Positions 42,500 through 51,805 of a stretch of DNA of 64,000 bases are shown piece after piece. The notes under the pieces are model-generated. The model was not told the DNA's origin and did no database searches. It saw only the letters and a program-made list of their open reading frames with translations. This DNA is from Rhodoferax koreense (lineage in GTDB: Bacteria; Pseudomonadota; Gammaproteobacteria; Burkholderiales; Burkholderiaceae_C). The stretch covers positions 5,518,001 to 5,582,000 of the forward strand of contig NZ_CP019236.1 in the NCBI RefSeq assembly GCF_001955695.1, given 5' to 3'. The translations under genes were made by a program, and so were the position numbers. The first letter of the stretch is position 1; each line of letters begins with the position of its first letter.

Positions 42500-43225
42500 T
42501 CATTGGTCGAGATCGACCTGGCCGAGCCGCTTGATCCACAGGTTCCACGAGCGCGGGATCTGCCCGTCGTTCATGTCGGAGGAAAGCTGTGCCTCCTCCT
42601 TGTTGAGGAAGGTGATCTCGCCCAGGCCGTTGGCCGCGAGCTGCAGCTTGGCGTTGACTTCGGCATAGATCGCGCGGTAGACCGCCTGCTCGAGCGAGGT
42701 GCCGACCACGGTGGAGCCATGGCCACGCATCAACACGCAGCTGTGCTGGCCGAGCGATCTGGCCAGCGCCTCGCCGAGGTAGGAACTGCGGATCAGCATG
42801 TCGGTGTTGCCGCCGGCCTCGCGGATCTCGAAATGCGCCGAGCCTTCGCTCAGGAAGCCGGACATGTGGAACACGGGCTTCAGCGCATTCTTGGTGATGG
42901 CGAAGGGAATCACGCTCTGCGAATGGCTGTGCACCACGGCCACCACGTCGGGCCTGGCGCGGTAGATCTCGCCATGGATGAAGCGCTCCAGGTAGGGGCG
43001 CTCCTTCTGGTCCGACAGGGTGTTGCCGTCGTAGTCGTAGACCGTGATGTCCTGGCGGCGCACCATGCCCGGCGCGCGGTTGCACGACAGCAGGAAGGCG
43101 CCGGGCACGCTGTCGTGGCGCACGCTGACGTGGCCCAGGCCGTCGACGATGTTCTGGTCGTAGAGGATGCGGTTGGCGTAGACCAGGCGATCGACGAGGT
43201 CGGCAGCGGGTGACTGGATGGGCAT
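42500..43225 (-). CDS. Class II aldolase/adducin family protein (candidate decarboxylase)
   Basis: A 241-residue protein with the metal-binding pattern of class II aldolases: VVHSHSQSVIPFAITKN and, downstream, LMRGHGSTVVGTSLEQAV. The text around HSHS...FHMSGFL is close to 3,4-dihydroxyphthalate decarboxylase-like members, so it may decarboxylate a dihydroxylated aromatic acid; an aldolase role is also possible. AGGAGA lies 8 bases before the ATG at 43225. First gene of the minus-strand cluster with Bug and mobA, divergent from the LysR gene. Confidence 0.72.
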   Translation of the reverse strand: MPIQSPAADLVDRLVYANRILYDQNIVDGLGHVSVRHDSVPGAFLLSCNRAPGMVRRQDITVYDYDGNTLSDQKERPYLERFIHGEIYRARPDVVAVVHSHSQSVIPFAITKNALKPVFHMSGFLSEGSAHFEIREAGGNTDMLIRSSYLGEALARSLGQHSCVLMRGHGSTVVGTSLEQAVYRAIYAEVNAKLQLAANGLGEITFLNKEEAQLSSDMNDGQIPRSWNLWIKRLGQVDLDQ

Positions 43226-43338
43226 CGGATTTGTCTCCTGTGGAAGGTGTTGCAGGCCGCGGGATGTCGCCGGGGCCATGCGGCTAGCCGACGTATTCTT
43301 GGCCCCAGCCACTATGTTGGCAAGCACGCCACCGGATA

Positions 43339-43352
43339 ATCGGTATCGCGAT
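43339..43352. promoter_or_regulatory. Possible LysR site in the class II aldolase/lysR spacer
   Basis: ATCG-N6-CGAT lies in the AT-richer stretch between the divergent genes, 38 bases before the lysR start. It is short, and the flanks are not symmetric. Confidence 0.25.
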
Positions 43353-43389
43353 TTCCAATAATGGGCTCGCGCAACGAAGGAGACCGACG

Positions 43390-44337
43390 GTGGCCAAGCT
43401 CGATCTGGAATGGCTGACTGTGTTCGAAGAGGTGTTCAAGACGGCCAGCGTCTCCAAGGCCGCCGAGCGGCTGGGCATGCCGCAGGCCGCGGCCAGCACG
43501 GCGCTGATCAAGCTGCGTGCGCATTTCGGGGACGCGCTCTTCAGCCGCACCGCACGGGGCATGCTGCCCACGCCCTATGCCCAGGCCATCCAGCCCTCGC
43601 TGCGCGCGGTGCTGGCCCATCTGGAGCAGGCGCGCGCCAGCCACGGCGGTTTCGAGCCGGGCGAGGCGCGGCGCACGTTTCGCATCAGCATGACCGACAT
43701 CAGCGAGATCGTGCTGGTGCCGACCCTGCTCAACCACCTGCGCCGGGTGGCGCCCGGCATCCAGGTCGACATCGAGAAGATCTCGACCGACAGCGTGCGG
43801 CGCCTGCAGGACGGCGATGTGGACCTGGCCGTGGGCTTCATGCCGCAGCTCGACGCGGGCTTCTACCAGCAGGTGCTGTTCGCGCAGAACTTCGTGTGCC
43901 TGGTCGCGACCGGCCACCCGCGCATCGCCGCCAGGCTCAGCAAGGCCGCCTTCAGCCGCGAGGGCCATGTCGTCGTCGGCTCCTCGGGCACGGGCCACGC
44001 CATCGTCGACAAGGTGCTCGAGCGTGCCGGCGTGCCGCGCCAGGTGGTGCTGCGCGTGCCCAGCTTCCTGGGCGTGGCGCGCATCGTGGCCGAGACCGAA
44101 CTCATCGCCACCGTGCCCGTGCTCTACGGTGAACTCATGGCCCAGCGCGAGCAGGTCCGCGTGCTGCCCGTGCCGCATCCCGTGCCCCGCTACGACGTCA
44201 AGCAGCACTGGCACGCGCGGTTCCACACCGACCCCGGCAACGCCTGGCTGCGGCGTACCATCGCCGAGTTGATGGGCGATGGCGCCTTGCCCGCAGCAGG
44301 TGGCCAGGGCGCAAGGCCGGCGCCGACGAACCGCTGA
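43390..44337 (+). CDS. LysR-family regulator
   Basis: A 315-residue LTTR with N-terminal HTH (WLTVFEEVFKTASVSKAAERL, PQAAASTALIKLRAHFGDALF) and an effector domain. Its HTH is of the NodD/LinR-like variant (L-R-x-x-F-x-D-x-L-F). AAGGAGA seven bases upstream sets the GTG start. Divergent from the class II aldolase-Bug-mobA cluster, which it probably controls. Its TGA and the TGA of the convergent GntR gene abut as TGATCA with no spacer. Confidence 0.88.
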   Translation: MAKLDLEWLTVFEEVFKTASVSKAAERLGMPQAAASTALIKLRAHFGDALFSRTARGMLPTPYAQAIQPSLRAVLAHLEQARASHGGFEPGEARRTFRISMTDISEIVLVPTLLNHLRRVAPGIQVDIEKISTDSVRRLQDGDVDLAVGFMPQLDAGFYQQVLFAQNFVCLVATGHPRIAARLSKAAFSREGHVVVGSSGTGHAIVDKVLERAGVPRQVVLRVPSFLGVARIVAETELIATVPVLYGELMAQREQVRVLPVPHPVPRYDVKQHWHARFHTDPGNAWLRRTIAELMGDGALPAAGGQGARPAPTNR

Positions 44338-45096
44338 TCAGCCGGCCGTGGCCGGCACACCGTCGGAGGCTGCGTTAGGGGTGTCGTCGGCCGCCGGACC
44401 TTGTCCACCCTCCTGTTGCAGGCGCAGCATCATCTCGCGCTTGTTGTCGCGGCTTCGGCGGGCATGCTCGCGCATGATGGCCTCGGCGCGGCTGCCTTCC
44501 CGGGCCACGATGGCATGCAGGACGTCGGCATGGTCGTGCTGGGCGCGCAGCAGCAGCTTGTACTCGAGCCGGGGCAGGGAGCCGTTGAGCCCGAGGGCGC
44601 CGGCACCGGCCATCGGCGTGCGGCTCACGGCCTCCAGGGCCGTGGCGAGCGCGGCGTTGTCGGCCGCAACGACCAACGTGCGGTGGAACAGGGCGTTCAT
44701 GGCCACCCAGCGCATGGCATCGATGCCGGCCCCCGCCGCCGCCTCCTGCAGCACCAGCTCGCCCTCGCGCACGCAGGTTTCCAGGGTCTGCAGGGTGTGC
44801 GCGTTGGCGCCCGCCTCGGCCACGCTGCGGGCCGCCATGCCTTCCAGGACGCCGCGCACGTCCACCGCCTGCGCGATCGCGTCGATGCTGAAGCGCCGCA
44901 CCTGAAAGCCGCGTTTCGGAAGCCGTTCGAGCAGGCCTTCCTTCTCCAGTTCTCCGAGCGCGATGCGCAGCGGCGTGCGGGAAACACCGAGCTCCGCAGA
45001 GTACTGCACTTCCACCAGGCGTTCCCCGGGCGCGAGTTGACCGGCAAGCACGCGCCGGCGAAGTTCGTTGATCACCCTCTCGATCTGGGAAGCCAT
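44338..45096 (-). CDS. GntR-family regulator (FadR/FCD subfamily)
   Basis: A 252-residue protein: winged HTH (VINELRRRVLAGQLAPGERL, SAELGVSRTPLRIALGELEKEGLL) and an all-helical FCD effector domain with candidate metal/ligand residues in VDVRGVLEGMAARS, HRTLVV and HDHADVLHAI. Start at 45096 has AAAGGA upstream; a longer frame to 45150 lacks support. Divergent from the Bug gene at 45278, with two strong palindromes between. Confidence 0.88.
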   Translation of the reverse strand: MASQIERVINELRRRVLAGQLAPGERLVEVQYSAELGVSRTPLRIALGELEKEGLLERLPKRGFQVRRFSIDAIAQAVDVRGVLEGMAARSVAEAGANAHTLQTLETCVREGELVLQEAAAGAGIDAMRWVAMNALFHRTLVVAADNAALATALEAVSRTPMAGAGALGLNGSLPRLEYKLLLRAQHDHADVLHAIVAREGSRAEAIMREHARRSRDNKREMMLRLQQEGGQGPAADDTPNAASDGVPATAG

Positions 45097-45153
45097 GCGT
45101 TGTCCTTTGGAAGCGCCCCAGTTTAGCGAGCGACTGAGCAATCGATCCAAACC

Positions 45154-45171
45154 AAAAATGCATGCATTTTT
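45154..45171. promoter_or_regulatory. Candidate GntR operator 1
   Basis: AAAAATGCATGCATTTTT, a perfect 18-base palindrome, 58 bases upstream of the gntR start. It shares its ATGCATGCAT core with operator 2. Confidence 0.6.
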
Positions 45172-45210
45172 AATGCTTCAAACGGGTTTACCCGGATTTA
45201 TGCGTGAATT

Positions 45211-45224
45211 TTCTCGACCGAGAA
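45211..45224. promoter_or_regulatory. Additional inverted repeat between the two ATGCATGCAT boxes
   Basis: TTCTCG-AC-CGAGAA lies between the two boxes, unrelated in sequence to them. It could bind a second regulator or belong to a promoter; no more can be said. Confidence 0.3.
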
Positions 45225-45227
45225 TAT

Positions 45228-45243
45228 CAAATGCATGCATTTG
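45228..45243. promoter_or_regulatory. Candidate GntR operator 2
   Basis: CAAATGCATGCATTTG, a perfect 16-base palindrome, 34 bases before the Bug start. Its centre is 73 bases, about seven helical turns, from that of operator 1, so a looped repressor complex is possible. Confidence 0.6.
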
Positions 45244-45277
45244 TCTTTGCGCCTGATCAACACCACGCGAGGTTTTC

Positions 45278-46282
45278 ATGACCCGGTCCGTTTTTGCTCC
45301 CACGGTGCGCCGTGATCGCCGCACCCTTCTGGCACTGGGCGGATTGGCCATGCTGGCCCGTAGTCCGCTGGCCTTGGCGCAGACCTATCCGGCCAAGCCC
45401 ATCAAGCTGATCGTGCCTTTTCCGCCTGGCGGTGGCGGCGACACCCTGGCCCGCCTGGTCATGACACGAGCCGCCAAGGAGCTCGGCCAGCCCATCGTCA
45501 TCGAGAACCTGGCCGGCGCGGGCGGCAACATCGGCTCGCAGACCGCCACGCGCGCGGCGGCCGACGGCTACACCCTGCTGTACGGCACGAACGGCACACA
45601 CGCCATCAACCAGACGCTCTACAGGAACAGCGGCTTCGACGCGGTGCGCGATTTCGAACCCGTGAGCCAGTTGACGCGCATTGCCGCGATGGTGGTGGTC
45701 CGCCCGGGCCTGCCGGCCAACACCATGCCGGAACTGCTCAAGCTGCTCAAGGCCTCGCCGGGCCGCTACACCTTCGCGTCGGCCGGCAACGGCACGACCT
45801 CGCACCTGGCTGGCGAAATCCTCAAGAGCCGCACCGGCCTGTCCATCGTGCACATTCCCTACCGCGGCGGCGGCCCGGCCATGACCGACCTGCTCGGCGG
45901 GCAGGTCGACCTGCTGATCGACGTGATGCCGAGCACCGCGCCCCAGGTGCGCGCGGGCAAGCTGCGCGGGCTGGCCGTCACCACGGCCAAACGCGTGCCG
46001 GCCATGCCCGAGGTGCCGACCATCGCCGAGTCCGGCGTGCCCGGCTTCGACGTGAGCGCCTGGGACGCCGTCTTCGCGCCGGCCCACACGCCGGCCACCA
46101 TCGTGGCCCAGCTCAACGAAGCCATCCGCAAGGCCGTGAACGACCCCGAGCTGCGCGCGCAACTGATCGAGCGTGGCGCCGAAGCCGCGCCCGGCACGCC
46201 GGCCGAACTGGGCCAATTCGTGAAGTCCGAAATCGTGCGCTGGGGCGAGGCCGTCAAACGCTCAGGTGCCTCCATCGAATAA
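45278..46282 (+). CDS. Bug-family substrate-binding protein
   Basis: A 334-residue periplasmic protein. The leader has twin arginines followed by hydrophobic residues ([17 protein letters not shown]), which could be Tat or Sec. Mature text [21 protein letters not shown] and [21 protein letters not shown] is classical Bug. First gene after the GntR operator pair, followed 12 bases later by the M29/NicX-like gene, so it probably binds that enzyme's substrate. Confidence 0.9.
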   Translation: MTRSVFAPTVRRDRRTLLALGGLAMLARSPLALAQTYPAKPIKLIVPFPPGGGGDTLARLVMTRAAKELGQPIVIENLAGAGGNIGSQTATRAAADGYTLLYGTNGTHAINQTLYRNSGFDAVRDFEPVSQLTRIAAMVVVRPGLPANTMPELLKLLKASPGRYTFASAGNGTTSHLAGEILKSRTGLSIVHIPYRGGGPAMTDLLGGQVDLLIDVMPSTAPQVRAGKLRGLAVTTAKRVPAMPEVPTIAESGVPGFDVSAWDAVFAPAHTPATIVAQLNEAIRKAVNDPELRAQLIERGAEAAPGTPAELGQFVKSEIVRWGEAVKRSGASIE

Positions 46283-46294
46283 GAAAGCCTGGTG

Positions 46295-47452
46295 ATGAAC
46301 CCTCCCGAACATTACGTCGGCCTGCCGCCGCCCCTGGCGCCCGCGCTGACCCAGACCAAATATTTCTTCCAGGCGCTGGACAACTTCTCGCGCGTGTTCG
46401 CGATCCGCCCCGGCGACGAGGTGCTGTTCCTGGCCGATCCTTTGCTCGACCCGCGTGTGATCGACGCCGTGATCGGCATCGCGCGTTCGCGCGGCGCGCA
46501 GGTGCGGGTGTACATGGAGCCCAGCACGCAGGTGACGGCAATCCCCGAGGCCATCCACGGCCTGCTGAAGAAGGCCAGCTTCGTGGTCTCGACCTGGTTC
46601 TGCTCGATCCTGGACCCGCTGTGCATCCAGCTGCGCCGCGAAGGCCAGCGCTGGGTGAAGATCACCTACTTCCGCGACCTGGACCTGCTGCACACACCGC
46701 AGGCACGCTTCCCGATCGAGGTCATCGGCGAGATCATCCGCGCCACCGCCGAGCGCTTCCCCAAGGGCGAGGCCTTCGACCTGCGCTTCACCGATACGCG
46801 CGGCAGCGACTTCCGCATCGGCTTCACACCCGAGATGCGCGAGAACCAGCTCGCCACCAACCGTTGGCGCGGCAAGATGACGGCCGAGGAAGACGGCTGC
46901 TACGTGCACTACCTGGCCACGCACGGCCCCAACCTGTGGGACCACAACTCGGTGAAGAACGACATGCGGGTCAAGGTGGACATGTCCGGCGTGCTGTATC
47001 CGCAGTGGGCGGTCGGCTTCGCGCGCCCCTTCGAGGAAAAAATCGGCGTGGTGTTCGAAGGCGAATACATCAGCGCGGTGCACGGCGAGTCGGAGGAGGC
47101 CAGCATCCTGCGCGAGATGCTGGTGGGAGGTCGCATGATCGAAGGCGGCGGCTGCGGCTTCAATCCCAAGGCGCCGCGCCACACGGTCTACCCCGCAGGC
47201 TCGAATGCACCCGGTGCGATGCATTTCGGCATCGACCTGGCCAAGCCCTCGGACTACATCCGCCGCGTGATGCCCGATTGGGAAGAACCGCCGGTGCACA
47301 TGGACCTGATCACGCTGGACGCGACCGTGACCGCCGGCGACAAGCTGCTGGTGGACCGCGGTTTCCTGTGCGCGCTGCGCGATGCCCGCGTAGTGGAACT
47401 GGCCAGCCGCTACGGCGACCCGGTCGAATTGCTCGAAGCCGTGGTGCTGTAA
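46295..47452 (+). CDS. M29 aminopeptidase/NicX-like metalloenzyme
   Basis: A 385-residue protein in the fold family of thermophilic M29 aminopeptidases and 2,5-dihydroxypyridine 5,6-dioxygenase (NicX). Visible candidate metal-binding residues: Glu in VVFEGEYIS, HGESEEASIL and GGGCGFNPKAPRHTVYP, HFGIDL, and HMDLITLDATV near the C-terminus. Length and the weak match to aminopeptidase core motifs make the substrate unclear; next to a Bug protein and GntR, a ring-cleaving or amide-hydrolysing catabolic enzyme is plausible. GTG at 46292 directly precedes the ATG used here. Confidence 0.65.
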   Translation: MNPPEHYVGLPPPLAPALTQTKYFFQALDNFSRVFAIRPGDEVLFLADPLLDPRVIDAVIGIARSRGAQVRVYMEPSTQVTAIPEAIHGLLKKASFVVSTWFCSILDPLCIQLRREGQRWVKITYFRDLDLLHTPQARFPIEVIGEIIRATAERFPKGEAFDLRFTDTRGSDFRIGFTPEMRENQLATNRWRGKMTAEEDGCYVHYLATHGPNLWDHNSVKNDMRVKVDMSGVLYPQWAVGFARPFEEKIGVVFEGEYISAVHGESEEASILREMLVGGRMIEGGGCGFNPKAPRHTVYPAGSNAPGAMHFGIDLAKPSDYIRRVMPDWEEPPVHMDLITLDATVTAGDKLLVDRGFLCALRDARVVELASRYGDPVELLEAVVL

Positions 47453-47486
47453 CGCCTCGGCGCCGCGCCAGGCGCTTCGCTTCGGC

Positions 47487-48026
47487 TCAGGGACGCGACT
47501 TGGCCCGGCTTCGTGGCCCAGCCTTCGCCACCGGCGCATCCCGCGCGTCCAGCAGCAGTTCGTCCTGCGCCAGGTTTTCGATCATGGCCAGCAGCACGCG
47601 CCGCGTGGTGCGCACATCGGCCGGCGAAATGCCGTTCACGCTCACGTGGTTGGTTTCCTCGGCCAGCGGCACCAGCTTTTCCTTGAGCGCACGGCCCGCG
47701 TCGGTGAGGTGCACGTACATGTTCTTCTTGTTGGTCGGCAACTGGCGGCGTTCGATGTAGCCCTGCGCCTCCATGGCCTTCATCGCGGCGAAGGTGGTGG
47801 GCTCCATCACGCCGGCGCGTTCGCTGAGCTCCTTCTGCGTGAGGCCGTCGGCCTCCCACAGGATGCGCAGGAAGGTCCACTGGCCGAAGGGCACGCCATG
47901 CTCCGCCAGCCGCACCTGCAGCGCCTTGTGGAAGGCCCGCGCGGCATCGCGCACCAGATGAGCCAGCCGGTCGTTGGGCACGGCCTCGCGCCAGTGGCGA
48001 ATGATCGATTGGGTGTCGTTTTTCAT
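47487..48026 (-). CDS. MarR-family regulator of the phthalate cluster
   Basis: A 179-residue winged-helix protein: QWTFLRILWEADGLTQKELSERAGVMEPTTFAAMKAMEAQGYI and the wing RRQLPTNKKNMYVHLTDAG. Its ATG shares a base with the TGA of the dihydrodiol dehydrogenase gene (TGATG), so it is translated in coupling with it as the last gene of the minus-strand operon. It probably senses phthalate or an intermediate and acts at the palindromes in the 50236-50400 spacer. Confidence 0.85.
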   Translation of the reverse strand: MKNDTQSIIRHWREAVPNDRLAHLVRDAARAFHKALQVRLAEHGVPFGQWTFLRILWEADGLTQKELSERAGVMEPTTFAAMKAMEAQGYIERRQLPTNKKNMYVHLTDAGRALKEKLVPLAEETNHVSVNGISPADVRTTRRVLLAMIENLAQDELLLDARDAPVAKAGPRSRAKSRP

Positions 48027-49228
48027 CACGCCGGATTGTGACCGACCTGGTGCGCCGGCCGGCACTCCCGGCCGTTACGCGCCGACTCGAGGACGGCCAG
48101 GCAGACCGCCGTGGTGGCGCGCGCCCATTCGCCGCTGTGGCTGGCCGGTCGGCCATCGACGACGGTGGCGATCAGCTCGTCGATCACCTCCTGCCGGGGC
48201 ACGGGTGGAGGCGGCAGCGGCAGGAAGCTGCGTTCGCCATCGGCATAGACATGGATGCCATCGGCCACGGGTCGCAGGTCCGCCTTTTCGCAGCCCACGA
48301 TCAACGGGCCGAAGTGCTGATGGGCCAAGGGCACGGCCGGTGCGGAAGGCGCCTGGTAGAGCGCCCCGCCGTAGTTGCGCGCGGCCTTCAGCGCAGCTTC
48401 TTCCGCGGCCGAAGCGGCGGTGGCCAGGCGCTTGCGCGCGGCACCATGGTCGGCCGGGTTCTTGGCCTGCCCCATCTCACCGACATAGCCCATGAACTCG
48501 TCGGAATCGAAGTGGCCGTAGCCACTGTAGGTGGCCGATGCGAAGGCGCCGCCCTCGAAGCCCAGCAGTGCACTGTAGGCGCCCTCGGTGGGGCGTTGCG
48601 GGTCCCAGGCGCCGGTATGGGCGCGCACGCTCTGCACCAGGCCGCCGCCGAGCAGGCGCACGACGTCGATCTGGTGCGTGGCCTGGCTGTGGATGACGCC
48701 GCCACCGGCATCGGTGACGAGCTCTTCGGGTCGGCGCGGGCGGTACAGGAAGTCGGTGAAATTCAGGGCCGTGATCATCTTCACCGCGCCGTAAGCGCCG
48801 CTGTCGATGAGTTCCCGCGTGCGCCGCACCGGCGTATTGAAGCTGTGGCTGTGGCCGACGATGAGGTGCACGCCCGCCTTGCGGGTGGCGTCGATCATCG
48901 CCGTGCATTCGTCGAGCGAAAGCGCCATCGGCTTTTCCACCATGGCGTGTTTGCCGAAGGCCGCCGCCACGCCCACGTGCGCGGCGTGGAACTGGTGCGG
49001 CGTGGCCACGTAGACCAAGTCCACGGCGGGATCGGCGCACAGGGTTTCGACCGTGGTGTAAGCCGGCATGCCGAAATCGCTCTCGAACCGGGCCCGGGCG
49101 CTGGCGATGGGATCGCAGGCGGCGACCAGGCGCACGCGACTGTCGGCGAGAAAGGTCGGCAGCATCAGCGTGAATGCACGGCCCAGGCCGGCCACCCCGA
49201 TGCGCAGGGTTCGTGCCCCGGCCATCAC
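48026..49228 (-). CDS. ophB: Phthalate 4,5-cis-dihydrodiol dehydrogenase (Gfo/Idh/MocA family)
   Basis: A 400-residue NAD-dependent enzyme: N-terminal Rossmann [15 protein letters not shown], catalytic-lysine motif [10 protein letters not shown] near 98, and [14 protein letters not shown]. OphB/Pht4 of the phthalate pathway belongs to this family, and the neighbouring Rieske oxygenase, reductase and decarboxylase support that call. It would turn the cis-dihydrodiol into 4,5-dihydroxyphthalate. Overlaps the reductase gene by 4 bases. Confidence 0.82.
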   Translation of the reverse strand: MMAGARTLRIGVAGLGRAFTLMLPTFLADSRVRLVAACDPIASARARFESDFGMPAYTTVETLCADPAVDLVYVATPHQFHAAHVGVAAAFGKHAMVEKPMALSLDECTAMIDATRKAGVHLIVGHSHSFNTPVRRTRELIDSGAYGAVKMITALNFTDFLYRPRRPEELVTDAGGGVIHSQATHQIDVVRLLGGGLVQSVRAHTGAWDPQRPTEGAYSALLGFEGGAFASATYSGYGHFDSDEFMGYVGEMGQAKNPADHGAARKRLATAASAAEEAALKAARNYGGALYQAPSAPAVPLAHQHFGPLIVGCEKADLRPVADGIHVYADGERSFLPLPPPPVPRQEVIDELIATVVDGRPASHSGEWARATTAVCLAVLESARNGRECRPAHQVGHNPA

Positions 49229-50235
49229 AGGTCCAGCACCAGTTCGGGGGACACTGCGCGCGAGACGCAGACCATGATGTGGTCGGTCTTCTCCTCAATG
49301 GAAAGCACCATGTCGCGGTGCTCGGCCTCGCCGGCGAGCAGCCGCGTCTTGCACGATCCGCAGGTGCCGCTCTCGCACGAACTCGCCACTCGCAGGCCTT
49401 GCGCGCGCAGGGCCTCGAGGAGGGTCTGCTCGGCCGGCACTTCCAGCGTCTTGCCGGTCCGGGCCAGGCGCACCTGGAAGGGCTTGTTCTCGGACTGAAG
49501 GCTGGCGTCCACGCCGAAGCTCTCGAAGTGCACTGTGCCCGATGGCCAGTGGCCCGACATGTCGGCCACGCTGTCCATCAGCCCGCGCGGTCCACAGCAG
49601 TAGACATGGGCTGCTCCAGGCTTTTCGAACATCGGCCAGAGGTCGAGCGCCTGCGCCATGTCGCCGTGGTCGTGGTGGATCTGCACCTGGCCGGGGAAGT
49701 CAGACTCGAGCTGCGCCATGAAGGCGGTCGTGCCCGGGTCGCGCGTGCAGTAGTAGAGATGGAAGCCGCGGCCAAGCCGCTTCAGCTGCCGCATCATCGA
49801 CAGGATCGGCGTGATGCCGATGCCACCGGCGATGAAGATGAAATCGCTCGCGCGTTCGTCGAGCTCGAAGTTGTTGCGCGGCGCGCTCACCAGCAGCCGC
49901 TGCCCCGCGTGCACCTCGTCGGCCATGCTCAGCGAGCCGCCACGGCCGCGTTCGTCACGTTTGACCGCGATCTCGTAGCGACTGGTGTCGGCCGGGTCGC
50001 TGCACAGCGAGTAGTTGCGCCGCACACCGACGGGCACCTGCACCGTGAGGTGCGAGCCGGCCGTGAAGGCGGGCAGCGCCGCACCGTCGGGACGGCGCAG
50101 CTCGAAGAGATAGATGCCCTGGGCCACCGCTTCCTTGCGCACCACCTCCACCTCGAAGAAATCGGGATCGCTGCCGGCGGCGTGTTCGGGCGCCACGGTC
50201 GTGTTCGGTACTCCATCCTCAGGGTAAACGCTCAT
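49225..50235 (-). CDS. ophA1: Phthalate dioxygenase reductase (PDR/VanB type)
   Basis: A 336-residue iron-sulfur flavoprotein in the order flavin domain ([12 protein letters not shown]), NAD domain ([27 protein letters not shown]) and C-terminal plant-type ferredoxin with [14 protein letters not shown] and a last Cys in MVCVSRAV. It passes electrons from NAD(P)H to the Rieske oxygenase at 50401. GGAGA nine bases upstream picks the ATG at 50235. First gene of the minus operon; divergent from the oxygenase gene. Confidence 0.88.
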   Translation of the reverse strand: MSVYPEDGVPNTTVAPEHAAGSDPDFFEVEVVRKEAVAQGIYLFELRRPDGAALPAFTAGSHLTVQVPVGVRRNYSLCSDPADTSRYEIAVKRDERGRGGSLSMADEVHAGQRLLVSAPRNNFELDERASDFIFIAGGIGITPILSMMRQLKRLGRGFHLYYCTRDPGTTAFMAQLESDFPGQVQIHHDHGDMAQALDLWPMFEKPGAAHVYCCGPRGLMDSVADMSGHWPSGTVHFESFGVDASLQSENKPFQVRLARTGKTLEVPAEQTLLEALRAQGLRVASSCESGTCGSCKTRLLAGEAEHRDMVLSIEEKTDHIMVCVSRAVSPELVLDL

Positions 50236-50255
50236 TCGTGTCTCCGTTGAAATTC

Positions 50256-50269
50256 TTGACAAATGTCAA
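50256..50269. promoter_or_regulatory. Operator-like palindrome containing a -35-like TTGACA
   Basis: TTGACA-AA-TGTCAA, 6-base arms, in the spacer between the divergent reductase and oxygenase genes. Its TTGACA can serve as -35 on either strand, so binding would block promoters in both directions. Confidence 0.5.
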
Positions 50270-50280
50270 ATTCGGGATAA

Positions 50281-50296
50281 TCTTAGTCATCTAAGA
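50281..50296. promoter_or_regulatory. Second operator-like palindrome in the phthalate spacer
   Basis: TCTTAG-TCAT-CTAAGA, 6-base arms, with its centre about 26 bases from that of the first. AT-rich surroundings fit a -10 region. Likely target of the MarR protein or of a regulator outside the window. Confidence 0.5.
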
Positions 50297-50400
50297 ATAA
50301 TTGTTCCAAGCGCAATTGGCAAGCGATTTCGAACCGGCTTGCAAACGCCGCCCGGTTGTCCGATCCCCACCCGAAACTCACCGCCCCAGGAGGCCCCGAA

Positions 50401-51762
50401 ATGTTGACTGCCGAGGAAAATGAACTGTTGTGCCGCGTCGAAGGCCAGGCCCCGATGGGCCAGCTCATGCGCCGCCACTGGACCCCTGTCTGCCTGATCG
50501 AAGAGGTGAGCGAACCCGACGGCACGCCGGTGAAGGCGCGTGTCTTCGGCGAAGACCTGGTGGTGTTCCGCGACACCAACGGACGCGTCGGCGTGATGGA
50601 CGAGTACTGCCCGCACCGCCGCGTGTCGCTGGTGTTCGGGCGCAACGAGAACTGCGGCCTGCGCTGCCTCTACCACGGCTGGAAGATGGACGTGGACGGC
50701 AACGTGGTGGAGATGGTGTCCGAGCCCGCTGCCAGCGGCATGGCCCAGAAGACGAAACACCTGGCCTATCCCACGCAGGAATGGGGCGGCTTCGTCTGGG
50801 CCTATATGGGGCCTGCGGACACAAAGCCGGCGTTCGTGCCGCCGGCCTGGGCGCCCACGGCCGACGCGCAGGTCACCATCGCCAAGGCCGTGATCCCCTG
50901 CAACTGGGCGCAGATCCTGGAGGGGGCGATCGACTCGGCCCACAGTTCGAGCCTGCATTCGTCGGACATGGTCCCGGCCCGCGTGGCCGGCGCCGAGGCC
51001 ACCGACACGACCTGGCTGCGCCCGTCCACCGACAAGGCGCCGCGCATGCAGGTGGAGCGCGGCGGCTACGGCTTCCGTTATGCGGCGATCCGGCGGCCCA
51101 TCGCCAACGCCGCCGCGAACGACTACGTGCGCTCGACCGTGTTCGTGGCGCCGGCCACGGCGCTGATCCCACCCAACAACCTCTACAACGTAGCCAACAT
51201 CAACGTGCCGATGGACGACACCAATACGGCGTTCTACTTCATCGCCTGGGGACACAAGGACCAGACCCCGGACACCGCCACCTGGCGCAAGTTCCTGGGC
51301 CAGCAGCCCGGCGTGGACCTCGCGCCCGGCTACGTGCCGCTGCGCAGCCGCGCCAACATGTTCTGGCAGGACCGTGGCGCGATGAAGGCCGGCAACTTCA
51401 CCGGCATCACCGGCTTTCCGAACCAGGACATCGCCATGTGGGTGACCATGGGCCCGATCGCCGACCGCACGCACGAGCGCCTGGGCGCGAGCGACATCGC
51501 CGTGGTCGAGTTCAGGAAACAGATGCTGGAGGCGGTGAAGGCCTTCCAGGCCGGCGCCCCGGCCATCGGCACCGGCGACGCGCGCATCCCCGCCGAGGTG
51601 GTGGCGTTTCAGGCGATCGTGCCCAAGACCACCGACTGGCGGGCCTACAAGGCCCACTACGTCTGGGACGGCAAGGAGCCCGAACTCGAGCCGTCCTATT
51701 CCACCGGCGCCCCCGCCGAGTCGCCGCAGCCGGTACCACCACCGGTGGCCACCTCCGCCTGA
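50401..51762 (+). CDS. ophA2: Phthalate 4,5-dioxygenase, Rieske oxygenase subunit
   Basis: A 453-residue oxygenase: Rieske ligands Cys70, His72, Cys89, His92 (YCPHRR...CLYHGW) and mononuclear iron ligands Asp177, His180, His185 (DSAHSSSLH). N-terminus MLTAEENELLCRVEG and length agree with the phthalate 4,5-dioxygenase group; other ring-hydroxylating or O-demethylating members of the family cannot be excluded. AGGAGG nine bases upstream sets this ATG; an upstream GTG/TTG frame start at 50356 is not needed. It leads the plus-strand operon with Bug, decarboxylase and EamA genes. Confidence 0.87.
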   Translation: MLTAEENELLCRVEGQAPMGQLMRRHWTPVCLIEEVSEPDGTPVKARVFGEDLVVFRDTNGRVGVMDEYCPHRRVSLVFGRNENCGLRCLYHGWKMDVDGNVVEMVSEPAASGMAQKTKHLAYPTQEWGGFVWAYMGPADTKPAFVPPAWAPTADAQVTIAKAVIPCNWAQILEGAIDSAHSSSLHSSDMVPARVAGAEATDTTWLRPSTDKAPRMQVERGGYGFRYAAIRRPIANAAANDYVRSTVFVAPATALIPPNNLYNVANINVPMDDTNTAFYFIAWGHKDQTPDTATWRKFLGQQPGVDLAPGYVPLRSRANMFWQDRGAMKAGNFTGITGFPNQDIAMWVTMGPIADRTHERLGASDIAVVEFRKQMLEAVKAFQAGAPAIGTGDARIPAEVVAFQAIVPKTTDWRAYKAHYVWDGKEPELEPSYSTGAPAESPQPVPPPVATSA

Positions 51763-51805
51763 GAAGGTGTGAGAGCGTCCCCAAACACAACGAAGAGACA
51801 ACCCC

